64,000 bases of DNA from Pseudomonas tolaasii NCPPB 2192 (GCF_002813445.1 NZ_PHHD01000001.1:4774001-4838000); one strand, 5' to 3'; shown: positions 51,917-61,343, counted from the first letter of the stretch. The notes: a model not told the origin generated them from the sequence alone. Translations and numbers: made by a program.

Positions 51917-53658
51917 GGGTGCTCTCCAACAGGGAATAGGGCGACGCGCGCGCTGAACGGCGCCAGGTGCGCCTCGTCACTGGCGGGCGTCTCGAATAGC
52001 AGGTGGAGCGGTGCGGGATGATCCAGCGGCGTGTCGCTCAGGTTCAGGTCGATTTGCAGCACGCTGCCATTGCCCAGGCGCCAGCGCGCGCTGACGGCGC
52101 CGTCGGCCAGCACTTGCGCGCCCAGTGCCACGCTGCCCGGTAGATGCGGCACGATGTGGCGGTGGCGCAGGCTCAACAGCTTGCGATAAAGCTGGGCATG
52201 CGCGTTTTCGGTGAAGGTGGGCGCCGATTGCAGAAACGTCGGCAGTGCATTGGGGTCAGGAATGCGTTCGCGCCGCTCGGGGTCCTGAAACGCGGCAAAG
52301 TCGGCAAACTCGTTGCGCCGGCCTTCGCGCACGGCCTGGGCGAGTTCGCCATGGTGATCGGTGAAAAACAGAAAGGGCTCGGGCGCATTGACTTCATCGC
52401 CCATGAACATCAGGGGAATCATCGGTGACAGCAACAGCAGTGTGGTGGCGGCTTTCAACGCCTGGGGCGGGCAGAGTTGGTGCAGGCGCTCGCCAAAGGC
52501 GCGGTTACCGATCTGGTCATGGTTTTGCAGAAACAACACGAACGCACTTGGCGGCAAATGCCCGCTGGGCTCGCCGCGTGTGTGGCCGTGGCGGGTGGTG
52601 TCGCCCTGATAGATAAAACCTTCGCCCAGGCAGCGCGCCAGCTTGGCCGTGGTGTCTTTGGCGAAATCACTGTAATAGGCGTCGGTTTCGCCGGTCAGCA
52701 ATACGTGCAAGGCGTTGTGGCCGTCGTCGTTCCATTGCGCGTCGAAATCATGCTCCAGCAGGTTGGCCTGGTTGAATTCATTCTCCAGCACCAGCCACAC
52801 ATGCCGGCCAATGTCGGCTTGCTCGCGCACCCGTCGCGCCAGTTCCTTGAGAAACGCCGGGTTGTCGATGGCGTGGACGGCGTCCAGGCGCAGGCCGTCA
52901 AAGCGGTACTCGAGCAGCCACATCAGTGCATTATCGAGGAAGAAATCCCGCACTTCGCGACGATCGAAATCAATGCCGGCGCCCCAAGGCGTGTGCACGT
53001 CTTCGCGAAAGAAGCTTTTGGCGTAATGACCGAGGTAATTGCCATCCGGGCCGAAGTGGTTGTAGACCACGTCCAGAATCACCGCCAGGCCGTGCTCGTG
53101 GGCGCTGTCGATCAATTGCTTGAGCTGTTCGGGGGTGCCATAGGACGCCTGGGGCGCATAGGGCAAAACCCCGTCGTAGCCCCAATTGCGTTCGCCGGGA
53201 AACTGCGCCAACGGCATCAGTTCAATGGCGGTGACGCCCAGTTCGGCCAGACGCGGCAGTTGGGCTTGCACCGCCCCGTAGCCGCCGAGCGAGCCCACAT
53301 GCACTTCATAAATGACCGCCTCGTGCCACGGGCGGCCCTGCCAGTTGCTGTGCCGCCATTGATAGGCGAGCGGGTCGACGACCAGGCTCCAGCCCTGAAT
53401 ATCCGGGGACTGGGCCCTGGACGCCGGGTCGGGCACGTCCAGTTCGCCGTCGATGTTGTAGCGGTAACGCGTGCCCGCCGTGCACTTGATCTCTACTTCG
53501 AACCAGCCTTCTGCCTGGGGCAGCATGGCGATGGATTTGCCGTCTTCCAATTCAACGCTGACATAAAACGCATCAGGCGCCCACAACGCGAACCGGGTGT
53601 GTTGCGCGTCCGGCATGATTGCGCCGTGGGGCCAGGTTTCCAGAGTCCGTGACGGCAT
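51913..53658 (-). CDS. treZ: Malto-oligosyltrehalose trehalohydrolase TreZ
   Basis: This 581-residue GH13 enzyme releases trehalose from maltooligosyl-trehalose. An N-terminal beta-domain (about 10-100) precedes the barrel with DVVYNHFGPDGNYLGHYA near 205, nucleophile region YRFDGLRLDAVHAIDN near 255, acid WLVLENEFNQANLL near 290, and FLQNHDQIGNRAFGERL near 375. It is 19 bases downstream of glgA and overlaps malQ by four bases. Confidence 0.94.
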   Translation of the reverse strand: MPSRTLETWPHGAIMPDAQHTRFALWAPDAFYVSVELEDGKSIAMLPQAEGWFEVEIKCTAGTRYRYNIDGELDVPDPASRAQSPDIQGWSLVVDPLAYQWRHSNWQGRPWHEAVIYEVHVGSLGGYGAVQAQLPRLAELGVTAIELMPLAQFPGERNWGYDGVLPYAPQASYGTPEQLKQLIDSAHEHGLAVILDVVYNHFGPDGNYLGHYAKSFFREDVHTPWGAGIDFDRREVRDFFLDNALMWLLEYRFDGLRLDAVHAIDNPAFLKELARRVREQADIGRHVWLVLENEFNQANLLEHDFDAQWNDDGHNALHVLLTGETDAYYSDFAKDTTAKLARCLGEGFIYQGDTTRHGHTRGEPSGHLPPSAFVLFLQNHDQIGNRAFGERLHQLCPPQALKAATTLLLLSPMIPLMFMGDEVNAPEPFLFFTDHHGELAQAVREGRRNEFADFAAFQDPERRERIPDPNALPTFLQSAPTFTENAHAQLYRKLLSLRHRHIVPHLPGSVALGAQVLADGAVSARWRLGNGSVLQIDLNLSDTPLDHPAPLHLLFETPASDEAHLAPFSARVALFPVGEHP

Positions 53659-53677
53659 CTATGAAGCCCTCCCTTGA

Positions 53678-55234
53678 TTATTTAGCGGATTTCCCCAAGG
53701 CCTTGGCCACCAGTTGTTCGTACAGTTCGGCGTAGGGTTCCACTGCCTGGCACCAGTTGAACGGCTGGGTCATGGCGCGGCTGCGCATGGCATTGAGCAA
53801 GCCTGGGTTGGCGAACACCCGGAAGGCACGGCTCAGGGCTTCTTCGTAGCTTTCCACGGTGGACTCGTTGAAAAGGAACCCGGTGACGCCGTTTTCAATG
53901 GTGTCGGCCAGGCCGCCGGTATTGCGCGCCACCGGCAACGAGCCGAAGCGCTGGGCGTACATCTGGCTCAAACCACAAGGTTCATAGCGGGACGGCATCA
54001 ACAGGAAGTCACTGCCGGCAAACATGCGGCGTGCATCCGCCTCATTGAAGCCAATGCGCACGCTGACCTGGCCGGGAAAACGCAATGCCAGCTCTCGCAT
54101 GGCCTGTTCTTCCTCGGGTTCGCCGCGCCCGATAATCGCAATCTGGCCACCGTTTTCAACGATAAAGCCGGCCACAGCCTCGGTCAGGTCCAGGCCTTTT
54201 TGATAAACCAGTCGCGAAACCACGGCGAACAACGGGCCGGTAGAGGGGTGCAGGCCAAACAGTTCGCGTACATGGTCGGCATTAATGGCCTTGCCTTCCC
54301 AGTCGCCAATGTTGAAGTTGTGAGTCAGGTGCGTGTCGGTGGAGGTTTCCCAGCTTTCATCAATGCCGTTGGGGATGCCACTGAGCAGGCCTTGTTGTGT
54401 CTTGCTGGCGAGGAAGCCGTCGAGGCCGCAGCCGAATTCCGGGGTGGTGATTTCCTGGGCGTACGTGGCGCTCACGGTGGTGATATGGCTGGAATACGCC
54501 ATGCCGGCCTTGAGGAACGACATCTTGCCGTAGAACTCCATGCCTTCCTGTTGCAGGGCATGGGGCGGAATGCCCAGCTCCGGTGTAGAAGCCAGGCTGA
54601 CCACCCCCTGATAAGCCAGGTTGTGGATAGTAAACAGGGTGGGCGTGCGCGAACCACGCCAGTGCATGTACGCCGGAGCCAGGCCGGCGGGCCAGTCGTG
54701 GGCGTGCACCAGGTCCGGGCACCAGTGAATCTGGGCGAGGTTGGCGGCCATGTCGGCGGCGGCAAGGCCCAGTCGGGCGAAGCGGATGTGGTTATCCGGC
54801 CAGTCGCGGCCGTTATTGGCGCCGTAGGGTGTGCCTTCGCGCTCGTAGAGCTCGGGGCAGATCAACACATAGATGACCAGGCCGTCCTTGAGGTCCATAC
54901 GCCCGATTTTGCACGGCGGCAGCGCGGCGTGGCCACCCAGCTCGCCGATGATGTGGATCGGGTTGTCGCTTTCCATCACCTGCGGGTAGCCGGGGATCAG
55001 CACACGCACATCATGCAAATGGGCCATGGCGCGGGGCAGGGCGGCGGAAACATCGCCCAGGCCACCGGTTTTCACCAGGTCGGCGAATTCGGAAGTGACG
55101 AACAGCACCTTTTTACGATTGGGGTTCTGACTCACGATCGGCCGCACAGTATTGGGCAGGTCGGCCAACGACGTCGGTCCCCCTGCCGGCTGACTAAAAC
55201 GCTCTCCCTGAGTATCTACAGCGGCACTGATCAT
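53678..55234 (-). CDS. glgA: Glycogen synthase GlgA
   Basis: This 518-residue GT5 enzyme elongates alpha-1,4-glucan from ADP-glucose. It has the N-terminal nucleotide-sugar motif as VKTGGLGDVSAALPRA (near residue 55; KTGGL in place of the more usual KVGGL). The C-terminal site has PSRYEPCGLSQMYAQRFGSLPVARNTGGLADT near 430. A strand-extended N-terminus precedes it. It is first in the glgA-treZ-malQ-treY set, downstream of a 544-bp gap that must hold its promoter. Confidence 0.94.
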   Translation of the reverse strand: MISAAVDTQGERFSQPAGGPTSLADLPNTVRPIVSQNPNRKKVLFVTSEFADLVKTGGLGDVSAALPRAMAHLHDVRVLIPGYPQVMESDNPIHIIGELGGHAALPPCKIGRMDLKDGLVIYVLICPELYEREGTPYGANNGRDWPDNHIRFARLGLAAADMAANLAQIHWCPDLVHAHDWPAGLAPAYMHWRGSRTPTLFTIHNLAYQGVVSLASTPELGIPPHALQQEGMEFYGKMSFLKAGMAYSSHITTVSATYAQEITTPEFGCGLDGFLASKTQQGLLSGIPNGIDESWETSTDTHLTHNFNIGDWEGKAINADHVRELFGLHPSTGPLFAVVSRLVYQKGLDLTEAVAGFIVENGGQIAIIGRGEPEEEQAMRELALRFPGQVSVRIGFNEADARRMFAGSDFLLMPSRYEPCGLSQMYAQRFGSLPVARNTGGLADTIENGVTGFLFNESTVESYEEALSRAFRVFANPGLLNAMRSRAMTQPFNWCQAVEPYAELYEQLVAKALGKSAK

Positions 55235-55610
55235 AATTCACTCCCATCTGTTGGTCGGCTAATGGCCCGCTGCCATCGGCTCCGATTGGCCACATCCTGC
55301 GGCCAGACGCACAAGCGCTATCACAATCTGGCAAGGCGTATGCCAGTTGCACGCAAAGCGGAAAAAGATTGGATGGACGGCATTTTGGCGTCAACGACGC
55401 GTGCACGCCCTACCTGAAACTGGACCTACGGCAGAGTTGGAAAGTTTCGATTTTTTGCGGGGTTTTTGTTTTGGAACGGACCCATCGGTCATGAGTCTAG
55501 GACAGATCCCAGAGCCTGTAGGGTTTCCAGGGATATTTTGTAGGACAAAATACTTGTAACAATAATCAGCCTGGTTATTAGCGCACGCGCTGCGCGATGG
55601 CGGTGGCCTT
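55235..55610. other. Gene-free stretch upstream of glgA
   Basis: No coding frame is supported here. It holds the glgA promoter region, a T-rich tract near 55450-55475, a perfect 19-bp palindrome at 55534-55552, and a weak stem around 55560-55580. It may be the remnant of a lost gene border. Confidence 0.6.
55534..55552. promoter_or_regulatory. Orphan 19-bp palindrome of GntR type
   Basis: TATTTTGT and ACAAAATA are separated by AGG. The core TTGTAGGACAA fits the TnGTnnnACnA pattern of FadR/LldR-type GntR regulators. No GntR gene or obvious target lies within 200 bp. Confidence 0.5.
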
Positions 55611-55728
55611 GTGGCAAGCAGGCTTGTCCTGCGTTGGAGTGCGAAGCGCTCCCAAATCGGCGCCCGGTGCACCCGTGTCGGTTCTGGGGCTGCTTCGCAC
55701 CCCAACGCAGGGCAAGCCTGCTCGCCAC
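55611..55728. repeat. Large composite inverted repeat (REP-type)
   Basis: 37-base arms (55611-55647, 55692-55728) match with three differences; the core is GTGGCAAGCAGGCTTG. A partial third copy follows near 55759. It is a different REP subtype from the other REPINs of the window. Confidence 0.8.
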
Positions 55729-55778
55729 ACGGGCGGGGGTGTTCACCTCAATAGTGCGGCTTGCCCTGCGTTGGTGCG

Positions 55779-56732
55779 TTAGCCGAGCACCCGAATGGGT
55801 GCGTTGTTCGCCCAGGCTTGAATGTCTTCGATCATCTGTTGATAGAACTGTCGGTAATTCTGCTCGCTCACATAGCCCACATGCGGGGTCGCCAGCACAT
55901 TGGGCAAGTGGCGGAACGGGTGATCGACAGGCAGCGGCTCCTCGGCAAATACATCCAGTGCTGCGCCGGCGAGGCGCCCGGCAGACAGCGCCGCCACCAG
56001 CGCCTGCTCATCCACGATCGGCCCGCGCGCCGTGTTCACCAGCCGTGAGGTCGGCTTCATCCAGCTCAATGCCTCGGCGTCCACCAACCCACGGCTGCGG
56101 TCACTGAGCACCAAATGCACGGTGAGGATGTCCGCCTGCGTAAACAGTTCTTTCTTGCTGACCCAGGTCACCCCGGATTCGGCGGCGCGCTCCGGCGTAA
56201 GGTTTTCACTCCAGGCGATCACGCGCATGCCGAACACCTGCGCAAACTGCGCGACCTTTTGGCCGATGCTGCCCAGCCCCAGGATGCCGAGGGTTTTGCC
56301 ATACAGATCGCCGCCCAAGCCCACCTGCCAATCGCCTGCGCGCAGGGAGTTGGCCTCGGCCAGCAAGTTGCGGGTCGACGCCATGATCAGTGCCCAGGTC
56401 AGCTCCGGGGCGGCCTGTTTGTAGCTGTCGGTGCCGCACACTTGAATGCCCAGGGCCTTGGCGGCGGCAATGTCGACGGCGGCATTGCGCATGCCGCCGG
56501 TCACCAGCAGTTTCAAATTTGGCAAGGCTTGCAGCAGGGCCTTGTCGAAGGTCGAGCGCTCGCGCATCACGCAAATAACGTCGAACCCCTGCAATCGCTC
56601 GACCATCGTGGCGGTATCCGCCGGGTAATCGTGGAGAAAATGCACCTTGCCAATAGTTTCGAGGACCGACCAGTCCACTACGCCGCTGGCCACATCCTGC
56701 CAATCATCAATGACTGCAATCTGTACCGACAT
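55779..56732 (-). CDS. D-2-hydroxyacid dehydrogenase family protein
   Basis: The 317-residue protein of the D-isomer-specific 2-hydroxyacid dehydrogenase family has a Rossmann motif GLGSIGQKVAQFAQVFGM (near residue 148), then an Arg in NTARGPIVDEQALV and the catalytic His region near 285. It oxidises or reduces 2-hydroxy/keto acids with NAD(H). Its substrate is unknown. It is alone on its strand, separated from the next hydrolase gene by 26 bases. Confidence 0.88.
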   Translation of the reverse strand: MSVQIAVIDDWQDVASGVVDWSVLETIGKVHFLHDYPADTATMVERLQGFDVICVMRERSTFDKALLQALPNLKLLVTGGMRNAAVDIAAAKALGIQVCGTDSYKQAAPELTWALIMASTRNLLAEANSLRAGDWQVGLGGDLYGKTLGILGLGSIGQKVAQFAQVFGMRVIAWSENLTPERAAESGVTWVSKKELFTQADILTVHLVLSDRSRGLVDAEALSWMKPTSRLVNTARGPIVDEQALVAALSAGRLAGAALDVFAEEPLPVDHPFRHLPNVLATPHVGYVSEQNYRQFYQQMIEDIQAWANNAPIRVLG

Positions 56733-56758
56733 TCACGCATGCCTCGCAAAAAGTGGGA

Positions 56759-57760
56759 TTAAAGGGCGTTCAGCCCCTGCAACAGCGCTTGATCAAACCG
56801 GGCCGGTTCTTCCATTTGGGGCGCATGCCCAAGGCCTGGAAATTCCACCAGTGTGGCGTGGGGAATCAGCTTGGCCACTTGCTTGCCCAGCACGTCGTAA
56901 TGGCCAATTTTGGCTTTCACCGCCGGCGGCGCGATATCGCTGCCGATGGCAGTGGTGTCGGCCGTGCCGATCAACAGCAGGGTGGGCATCTGCAAGTCCT
57001 TGAACTCGTAGTACACCGGCTGGGTGAAGATCATGTCGTAAATCAGGGCCGAGTTCCATGCGACCTGGGTATGCCCCGGGCCATTATTCAGGCCGGCGAG
57101 CATATCGACCCAACGCTCGTGTTCAGGCGCCCAGCGCCCGGCGTAATAGGTTTTGCGCTCGTATTCGCGAATGCTCTCGGCGCTGAGCTTCAGCTCGCGT
57201 TCGTACCATTGGTCAACGCTGCGATAAGGCACGCCGAGCGCCTTCCAGTCCTCCAGGCCGATGGGGTTGACCAACGCCAGTTGCTCGGTTTGCGCGGGGT
57301 ACATCAGCCCGTAACGGGTCGCGAGCATGCCGCCGGTGGAATGGCCGACGAACGTGGCCTTTTGAATGCCGAGCTTTTCCAGCAATTGATGGGTATTGAG
57401 CGCCAGTTGCTGGAAGCTGTATTGATAGTGGTCGGGCTTGCTGGAGGTGCAGAAACCGATCTGGTCCGGCGCGATGACCCGGTAACCGGCGTCGCTGAGG
57501 ACTTTGATCGAGTCCTCCCACGTAGCGCCGCAGAAGTTCTTGCCGTGCATCAACACCACGCTGCGCCCATTGGGTGTGCCGTTGGCCGGCACGTCCATGT
57601 AACCCATTTGCAGGGATTTGCCCTGGGACTGGAAGTTGAAGTGTTCGACGGGGTAAGGGTATTTGAAGCCTTGCAGTTCGGGGCCATAGGTGGCGGCAAA
57701 CACAGGCGCGGCGCTGGCGGCCAGCAGGCCCGCGGCGCAAAAAGCGCGGAGTAGAGGCAT
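56759..57760 (-). CDS. Secreted alpha/beta hydrolase
   Basis: The 333-residue periplasmic hydrolase has a signal peptide (residues 1-22, MPLLRAFCAAGLLAASAAPVFA). Its nucleophile elbow is GHSTGGMLATRYG near residue 128, and the oxyanion segment is VVLMHGKNFCGATW near 70. Asp and His are likely in IGTADTTAIG and GLGHAPQMEE. Ser is used, as in typical esterases, in contrast to the Asp-type hydrolases at 10047 and 39367. Substrate unknown. Confidence 0.87.
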   Translation of the reverse strand: MPLLRAFCAAGLLAASAAPVFAATYGPELQGFKYPYPVEHFNFQSQGKSLQMGYMDVPANGTPNGRSVVLMHGKNFCGATWEDSIKVLSDAGYRVIAPDQIGFCTSSKPDHYQYSFQQLALNTHQLLEKLGIQKATFVGHSTGGMLATRYGLMYPAQTEQLALVNPIGLEDWKALGVPYRSVDQWYERELKLSAESIREYERKTYYAGRWAPEHERWVDMLAGLNNGPGHTQVAWNSALIYDMIFTQPVYYEFKDLQMPTLLLIGTADTTAIGSDIAPPAVKAKIGHYDVLGKQVAKLIPHATLVEFPGLGHAPQMEEPARFDQALLQGLNAL

Positions 57761-57803
57761 AAGTGGGCTCCTGAAGGGATGCCCGGATGCTGTTGCGAGG
57801 GGA

Positions 57804-58247
57804 TTAAGTGGGGATTAACACCCACCGCAGGGTCAATGCCGCCAGCACGCCGTAACGTACGGCTTTGGCGAACGTAACCAGCAGTAAAAAGCGCCACAGC
57901 GGTTCACCCATGATGCCTGCGACCAGCGTCAACGGGTCGCCGATGATCGGCACCCAACTGAGCAATAACGTCCAGTGCCCCCAGCGCTCGTAATGCCTGC
58001 GTGCCTTGTCGAGTTGTCTGGTGCTGACCGGAAACCAGCGCCGGTCCTTGAAGTGGTCAACCCAGCGTCCCAGCCACCAATTCACCACGGAACCGAGCAC
58101 ATTTCCCAGGGTAGCCACGCCCAGCAGCAGCCACAGGCTGTAGTGCCCGCTGAGCAACAGACCCACCAGCACTGCTTCCGACTGCAATGGCAGCAATGTC
58201 GCGGCGCCAAATGCCGCGACGAACAACCCGAGGTAACCCGCCAGCAT
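57804..58247 (-). CDS. YqaA-family membrane protein
   Basis: This 147-residue small membrane protein of the VTT/DedA-related YqaA family has FLLSG-type and PLTLVAGIMGEPLWRFLLLVTFAKAVRYG helices and the family Trp/Arg pattern WWLGRWVDHFKDRRWF. The ATG at 58247 lies four bases after the DUF411 stop, so the two are probably coupled. DedA-like proteins affect membrane potential or lipid transport; no direct role is known for YqaA. Confidence 0.83.
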   Translation of the reverse strand: MLAGYLGLFVAAFGAATLLPLQSEAVLVGLLLSGHYSLWLLLGVATLGNVLGSVVNWWLGRWVDHFKDRRWFPVSTRQLDKARRHYERWGHWTLLLSWVPIIGDPLTLVAGIMGEPLWRFLLLVTFAKAVRYGVLAALTLRWVLIPT

Positions 58248-58251
58248 GGAT

Positions 58252-58698
58252 TCAGTGCGCCGGGTAGTCGGCCACCACGACGTCTTGACCTTCATGCGTC
58301 AGGCCAATCACCTGATAGGCATCACGGCGGCCCTCGACTTCCATGCCCGGCGAGCCCAGCGGCATGCCCGGCGCAGCAATGCCCGACAGATCGTCACGCT
58401 TGCGCAAGGCCATGACTTGTTCGGCGGGCACATGGCCTTCGACAAACTTGCCGTCGATCACGGCGGTGTGACACGAACTCAGGCGTGGCGCGACGCCGAG
58501 GCGCTGTTTGACCGCGCTCATGTCGGCTTCCACTTGGTCGTTGACCTTGAAGCCGTTGCTTTCCAAATGGCTGATCCACTTTTTGCAGCAGCCGCAGTTG
58601 GCATCGCGGTGCACGTCGATGGGAATCAAGTCGGCTGCCTGGGCCAGCGTGGTGGTGAAGAGGGCGGTGAGCAGGGCCAGTCGCAATGGGGTCTTCAT
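58252..58698 (-). CDS. Periplasmic DUF411 protein
   Basis: This 148-residue exported protein has a signal peptide (residues 1-21). The DUF411 core carries a NCGCCKKW motif near residue 33, and the segment RLSSCHTAVIDGKFVEGHVP is also diagnostic. The Cys residues suggest metal (copper) binding or a thioredoxin-like fold. No copper-resistance genes are adjacent. Downstream, YqaA starts four bases after its stop. Confidence 0.87.
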   Translation of the reverse strand: MKTPLRLALLTALFTTTLAQAADLIPIDVHRDANCGCCKKWISHLESNGFKVNDQVEADMSAVKQRLGVAPRLSSCHTAVIDGKFVEGHVPAEQVMALRKRDDLSGIAAPGMPLGSPGMEVEGRRDAYQVIGLTHEGQDVVVADYPAH

Positions 58699-58747
58699 AG
58701 GAAGGGGCTCGCGAATCGAAAGAGGCCGCGATCATGACGGCCTCACT

Positions 58748-58761
58748 GCTGGCAAGCCAGC
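58748..58761. repeat. Half REP, short palindrome
   Basis: GCTGGC and GCCAGC with a two-base loop form a REP core, between the DUF411 start and the SRPBCC stop. It is too short for a REPIN. Confidence 0.4.
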
Positions 58762-58799
58762 TTCCACAGGGGCAGAGGTGCGTCAGGAATGTTTCAAGA

Positions 58800-59258
58800 T
58801 TATACGAAGGGGGTGGTTTCCAGGCGGTGCTTGAGCTGGTCCAGGGCGATGGCGGATAGCTCGACCATACGTTCATGCAAGCTCGCCAGTTGCAGTTCGG
58901 TTTCGTAGGTCAGCACACGTTTGAACAGCGTGCCGCCGCGGTGCGGTTGCAGGAAGTAATGGATCGAGCCGTCCACGGCCAGGGAGGTGAACACGGTCTT
59001 GAATTCGCGCGGCGGCTTGGCCACCTGGACGCGGTAACTCATGGGCACGCGCACGCCGAGCAGGTCGATGATTTCGGTAAACCGGGTACCGGCCGGCAAT
59101 GAGCCGGTGGTGCCGGTGTCGGCGCTGAGGGAGGTGGGGTGCCATTCATGCCAGCGGTCGGGCTGGGTCACGTAGTCGTAGACCGCCTCGATGGGGGCTT
59201 CGATAAACCGTTCCTGGCTGATCCGTTCCAAGCGGACTGGGTGCTCGACAGCGTGCAT
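58800..59258 (-). CDS. SRPBCC-family ligand-binding protein
   Basis: This 152-residue START/Bet v1-like protein (polyketide cyclase/dehydrase group) has ISQERFIEAPIEAVYDYVTQPDRWHEWHPT near its start, the recurring Trp/His-Pro pattern of SRPBCC folds. It binds hydrophobic ligands; no enzymatic residues can be assigned. It stands alone on its strand. Confidence 0.8.
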   Translation of the reverse strand: MHAVEHPVRLERISQERFIEAPIEAVYDYVTQPDRWHEWHPTSLSADTGTTGSLPAGTRFTEIIDLLGVRVPMSYRVQVAKPPREFKTVFTSLAVDGSIHYFLQPHRGGTLFKRVLTYETELQLASLHERMVELSAIALDQLKHRLETTPFV

Positions 59259-59348
59259 GACACACCTCCTGTGTGGCGAGATATCGTCCTGGGAACTGTC
59301 AGAATAGTCCCACTCCCGCGCATTGCACGGGAGTGTTTCACTAATTTA

Positions 59349-61343
59349 TCACTGCACCTTGAAGCGGCTCATCAGCGCGATGACCCGGCCATTGGCGTCC
59401 AGCAGGCTGCGGGTGTTGGTTTCGGTGGCGTGGCCGCTTTCCACCAGTTCTTCGACCATATGCCGGATCTGCACCATGCTGCGGTTGATCTCCTCGGTGA
59501 CCGCGCTTTGCTGCTCGGCCGCCGTGGCAATCTGGGTGCTGAGGTTGTTGATATGGCTGACGGAGCCGGCCATTTCGTCCAAACCCGTATTCACACGGGC
59601 TGTGGCGTCTGCCGCCGATTGGCAGCTGGCCTGGGTGTTTTCCATGGCGGCGACCGATGAACTCACGCCGCTGGTCAGGCGCGCGAGCATCTCGTTGATT
59701 TGCGAGGTGCTGGCCTGGGTGCGGGCGGCCAGCGCACGTACCTCGTCCGCCACCACAGCAAACCCACGGCCTTGCTCGCCGGCGCGGGCGGCTTCGATGG
59801 CGGCATTGAGCGCCAGCAGGTTGGTCTGGCCGGCAATGGCGCCGATCACGCCCAAGGTTTCAGTGATGCGCGCGGCGTCCTGGCGCATGTTTTCCACGGT
59901 ATGAGTGGCGCTGGACACCTCGCCGATCAAGTTGCTGACACTGGTGGATGCTTCACCCACCACCACGCGGGAGCGATCGGCGTGCTCGTTGGCGCGCTGG
60001 GTAAAGGCGGCAGTTTCGGCAGCGTTTTGCGCGACGGTGTCGGCGGTGGAGCTCATTTCGGTGATGGCGGTGACGGTTTGATCGGTCTCCGAGGCATGCC
60101 GTACCAGAATCTGGTTGGTGTGCGCCGAAGTTTGCTGCAGCTGCGCAAGGCCCGAAGACATGGCGCCGGTGGCCTGGGTGACTTCGCCGATCATGTTTTG
60201 CAGGTAGACGATAAAGCGGTTCACCGAATGCCCGATGGCGCCCAGTTCGTCTTCGGCGCGGATGGTGATGCGCCGCGTCAGGTCGGCGTCGCCGGCAGAC
60301 AGGGCGTCGATGTTGGTTTTAAGGGACTTCATGCGCTGCACCAGTTGGCGAATCGCATAGGCCGCCAGCAACACCAGCAACAACACCATCGGAATTTGCA
60401 ACAGGGCCAGGGTGCCCAGCACATCATCGCGCTGCGCGGTGATCAGCGAGGTGGGCAGGGCGGTGGCGAGAAACCACGGTGTGCCTTCAATGGGGCGCAG
60501 GTAAAAGGTGCTGGCCACGCCGCCGTTGTCGAATTCGCTGCGCTGCAAGCCCTGGTCACGATGGGCCAGGGCCTGGCTGACCTGGGCGGCAAACGCCGAG
60601 GAGCCGGCCAGTTCGCTGATGTTTTTCAACACCACCGGGCCGTTGATCCGCGAGCTGTTGCTGATGATCTTGCCGTCGCCTTCGACGATCAGCATCTGGC
60701 CGCCGATGTCTTTTTCCTTGCCTGCCACCAGGTCGTTGAAGAAACCCAGGGTCACGTCGATGGTGGCCACGCCGTAGGCGGCGCCGTCACGCGCAATCGC
60801 CATGGCGCAGTTGGTGCGCGGTTCCTGGCTGGCATCGTCTTTGTACGCTGCGGCCCAGGCACATTGGCCGCGCGGCGAGGCGAGGCCGCCCTTGTACCAG
60901 CTCTGGTCGTAGTAATTGGGGGCGGCGTCGCTGTTCCAGAAGGTGTTGACGGCCAGCTTGCCCGAGGCGTCGCGGTGCCAGAACGTGCTGTGCTTGTTGC
61001 GCCCCGGCGTGCGCTGGCCTGGCAGCGGCCAGATGCCCCCGCCGAACACTTTCAGCTCGCCGTACTGGTCCACCAGGCCCGGCAGGACCTTGTCGATGGC
61101 ATCGCTGTCGAGCAAAGGAATGGTTTGGGTGATGCTGCGTTGCTGGGCCTGAACCTTGTTCAGTTCGCCCTTGATCTGTTCGGCCACCTCGGCGACGCGG
61201 TTGAGCACCACCTGCTCTTCGGTGTGGCGCAAGGTGGGCGCGACCAGTTGGCCGATACCGACGACGGTCAGCACCAGTAAAACCAGGACGAACAGCACCA
61301 GGAACAGGGTATAGCGGGCTTGGATGGAGCGCAGTGGGGGCAT
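59349..61343 (-). CDS. Methyl-accepting chemotaxis protein with dCache-type sensor
   Basis: This 664-residue chemoreceptor has TM1 at about 8-35, a dCache-like periplasmic sensor at about 40-310, TM2 at about 325-345, then HAMP and MCP signalling domains (tip QTNLLALNAAIEAARAGEQGRGFAVVADEVRAL near residue 520). The sensor has the WY and Asp pattern of dCache proteins (NYYDQSWYKGG; GVATIDVTLGFF), but the Arg found two residues before WY in amino-acid sensors of the PctA kind is Gln here. The ligand is therefore probably not an alpha-amino acid. Confidence 0.88.
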   Translation of the reverse strand: MPPLRSIQARYTLFLVLFVLVLLVLTVVGIGQLVAPTLRHTEEQVVLNRVAEVAEQIKGELNKVQAQQRSITQTIPLLDSDAIDKVLPGLVDQYGELKVFGGGIWPLPGQRTPGRNKHSTFWHRDASGKLAVNTFWNSDAAPNYYDQSWYKGGLASPRGQCAWAAAYKDDASQEPRTNCAMAIARDGAAYGVATIDVTLGFFNDLVAGKEKDIGGQMLIVEGDGKIISNSSRINGPVVLKNISELAGSSAFAAQVSQALAHRDQGLQRSEFDNGGVASTFYLRPIEGTPWFLATALPTSLITAQRDDVLGTLALLQIPMVLLLVLLAAYAIRQLVQRMKSLKTNIDALSAGDADLTRRITIRAEDELGAIGHSVNRFIVYLQNMIGEVTQATGAMSSGLAQLQQTSAHTNQILVRHASETDQTVTAITEMSSTADTVAQNAAETAAFTQRANEHADRSRVVVGEASTSVSNLIGEVSSATHTVENMRQDAARITETLGVIGAIAGQTNLLALNAAIEAARAGEQGRGFAVVADEVRALAARTQASTSQINEMLARLTSGVSSSVAAMENTQASCQSAADATARVNTGLDEMAGSVSHINNLSTQIATAAEQQSAVTEEINRSMVQIRHMVEELVESGHATETNTRSLLDANGRVIALMSRFKVQ

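Noticed and set aside
58252..58698. Copper-resistance locus around DUF411
   Set aside because: No copper ATPase, CopA/B or CueR gene is adjacent; only YqaA follows.
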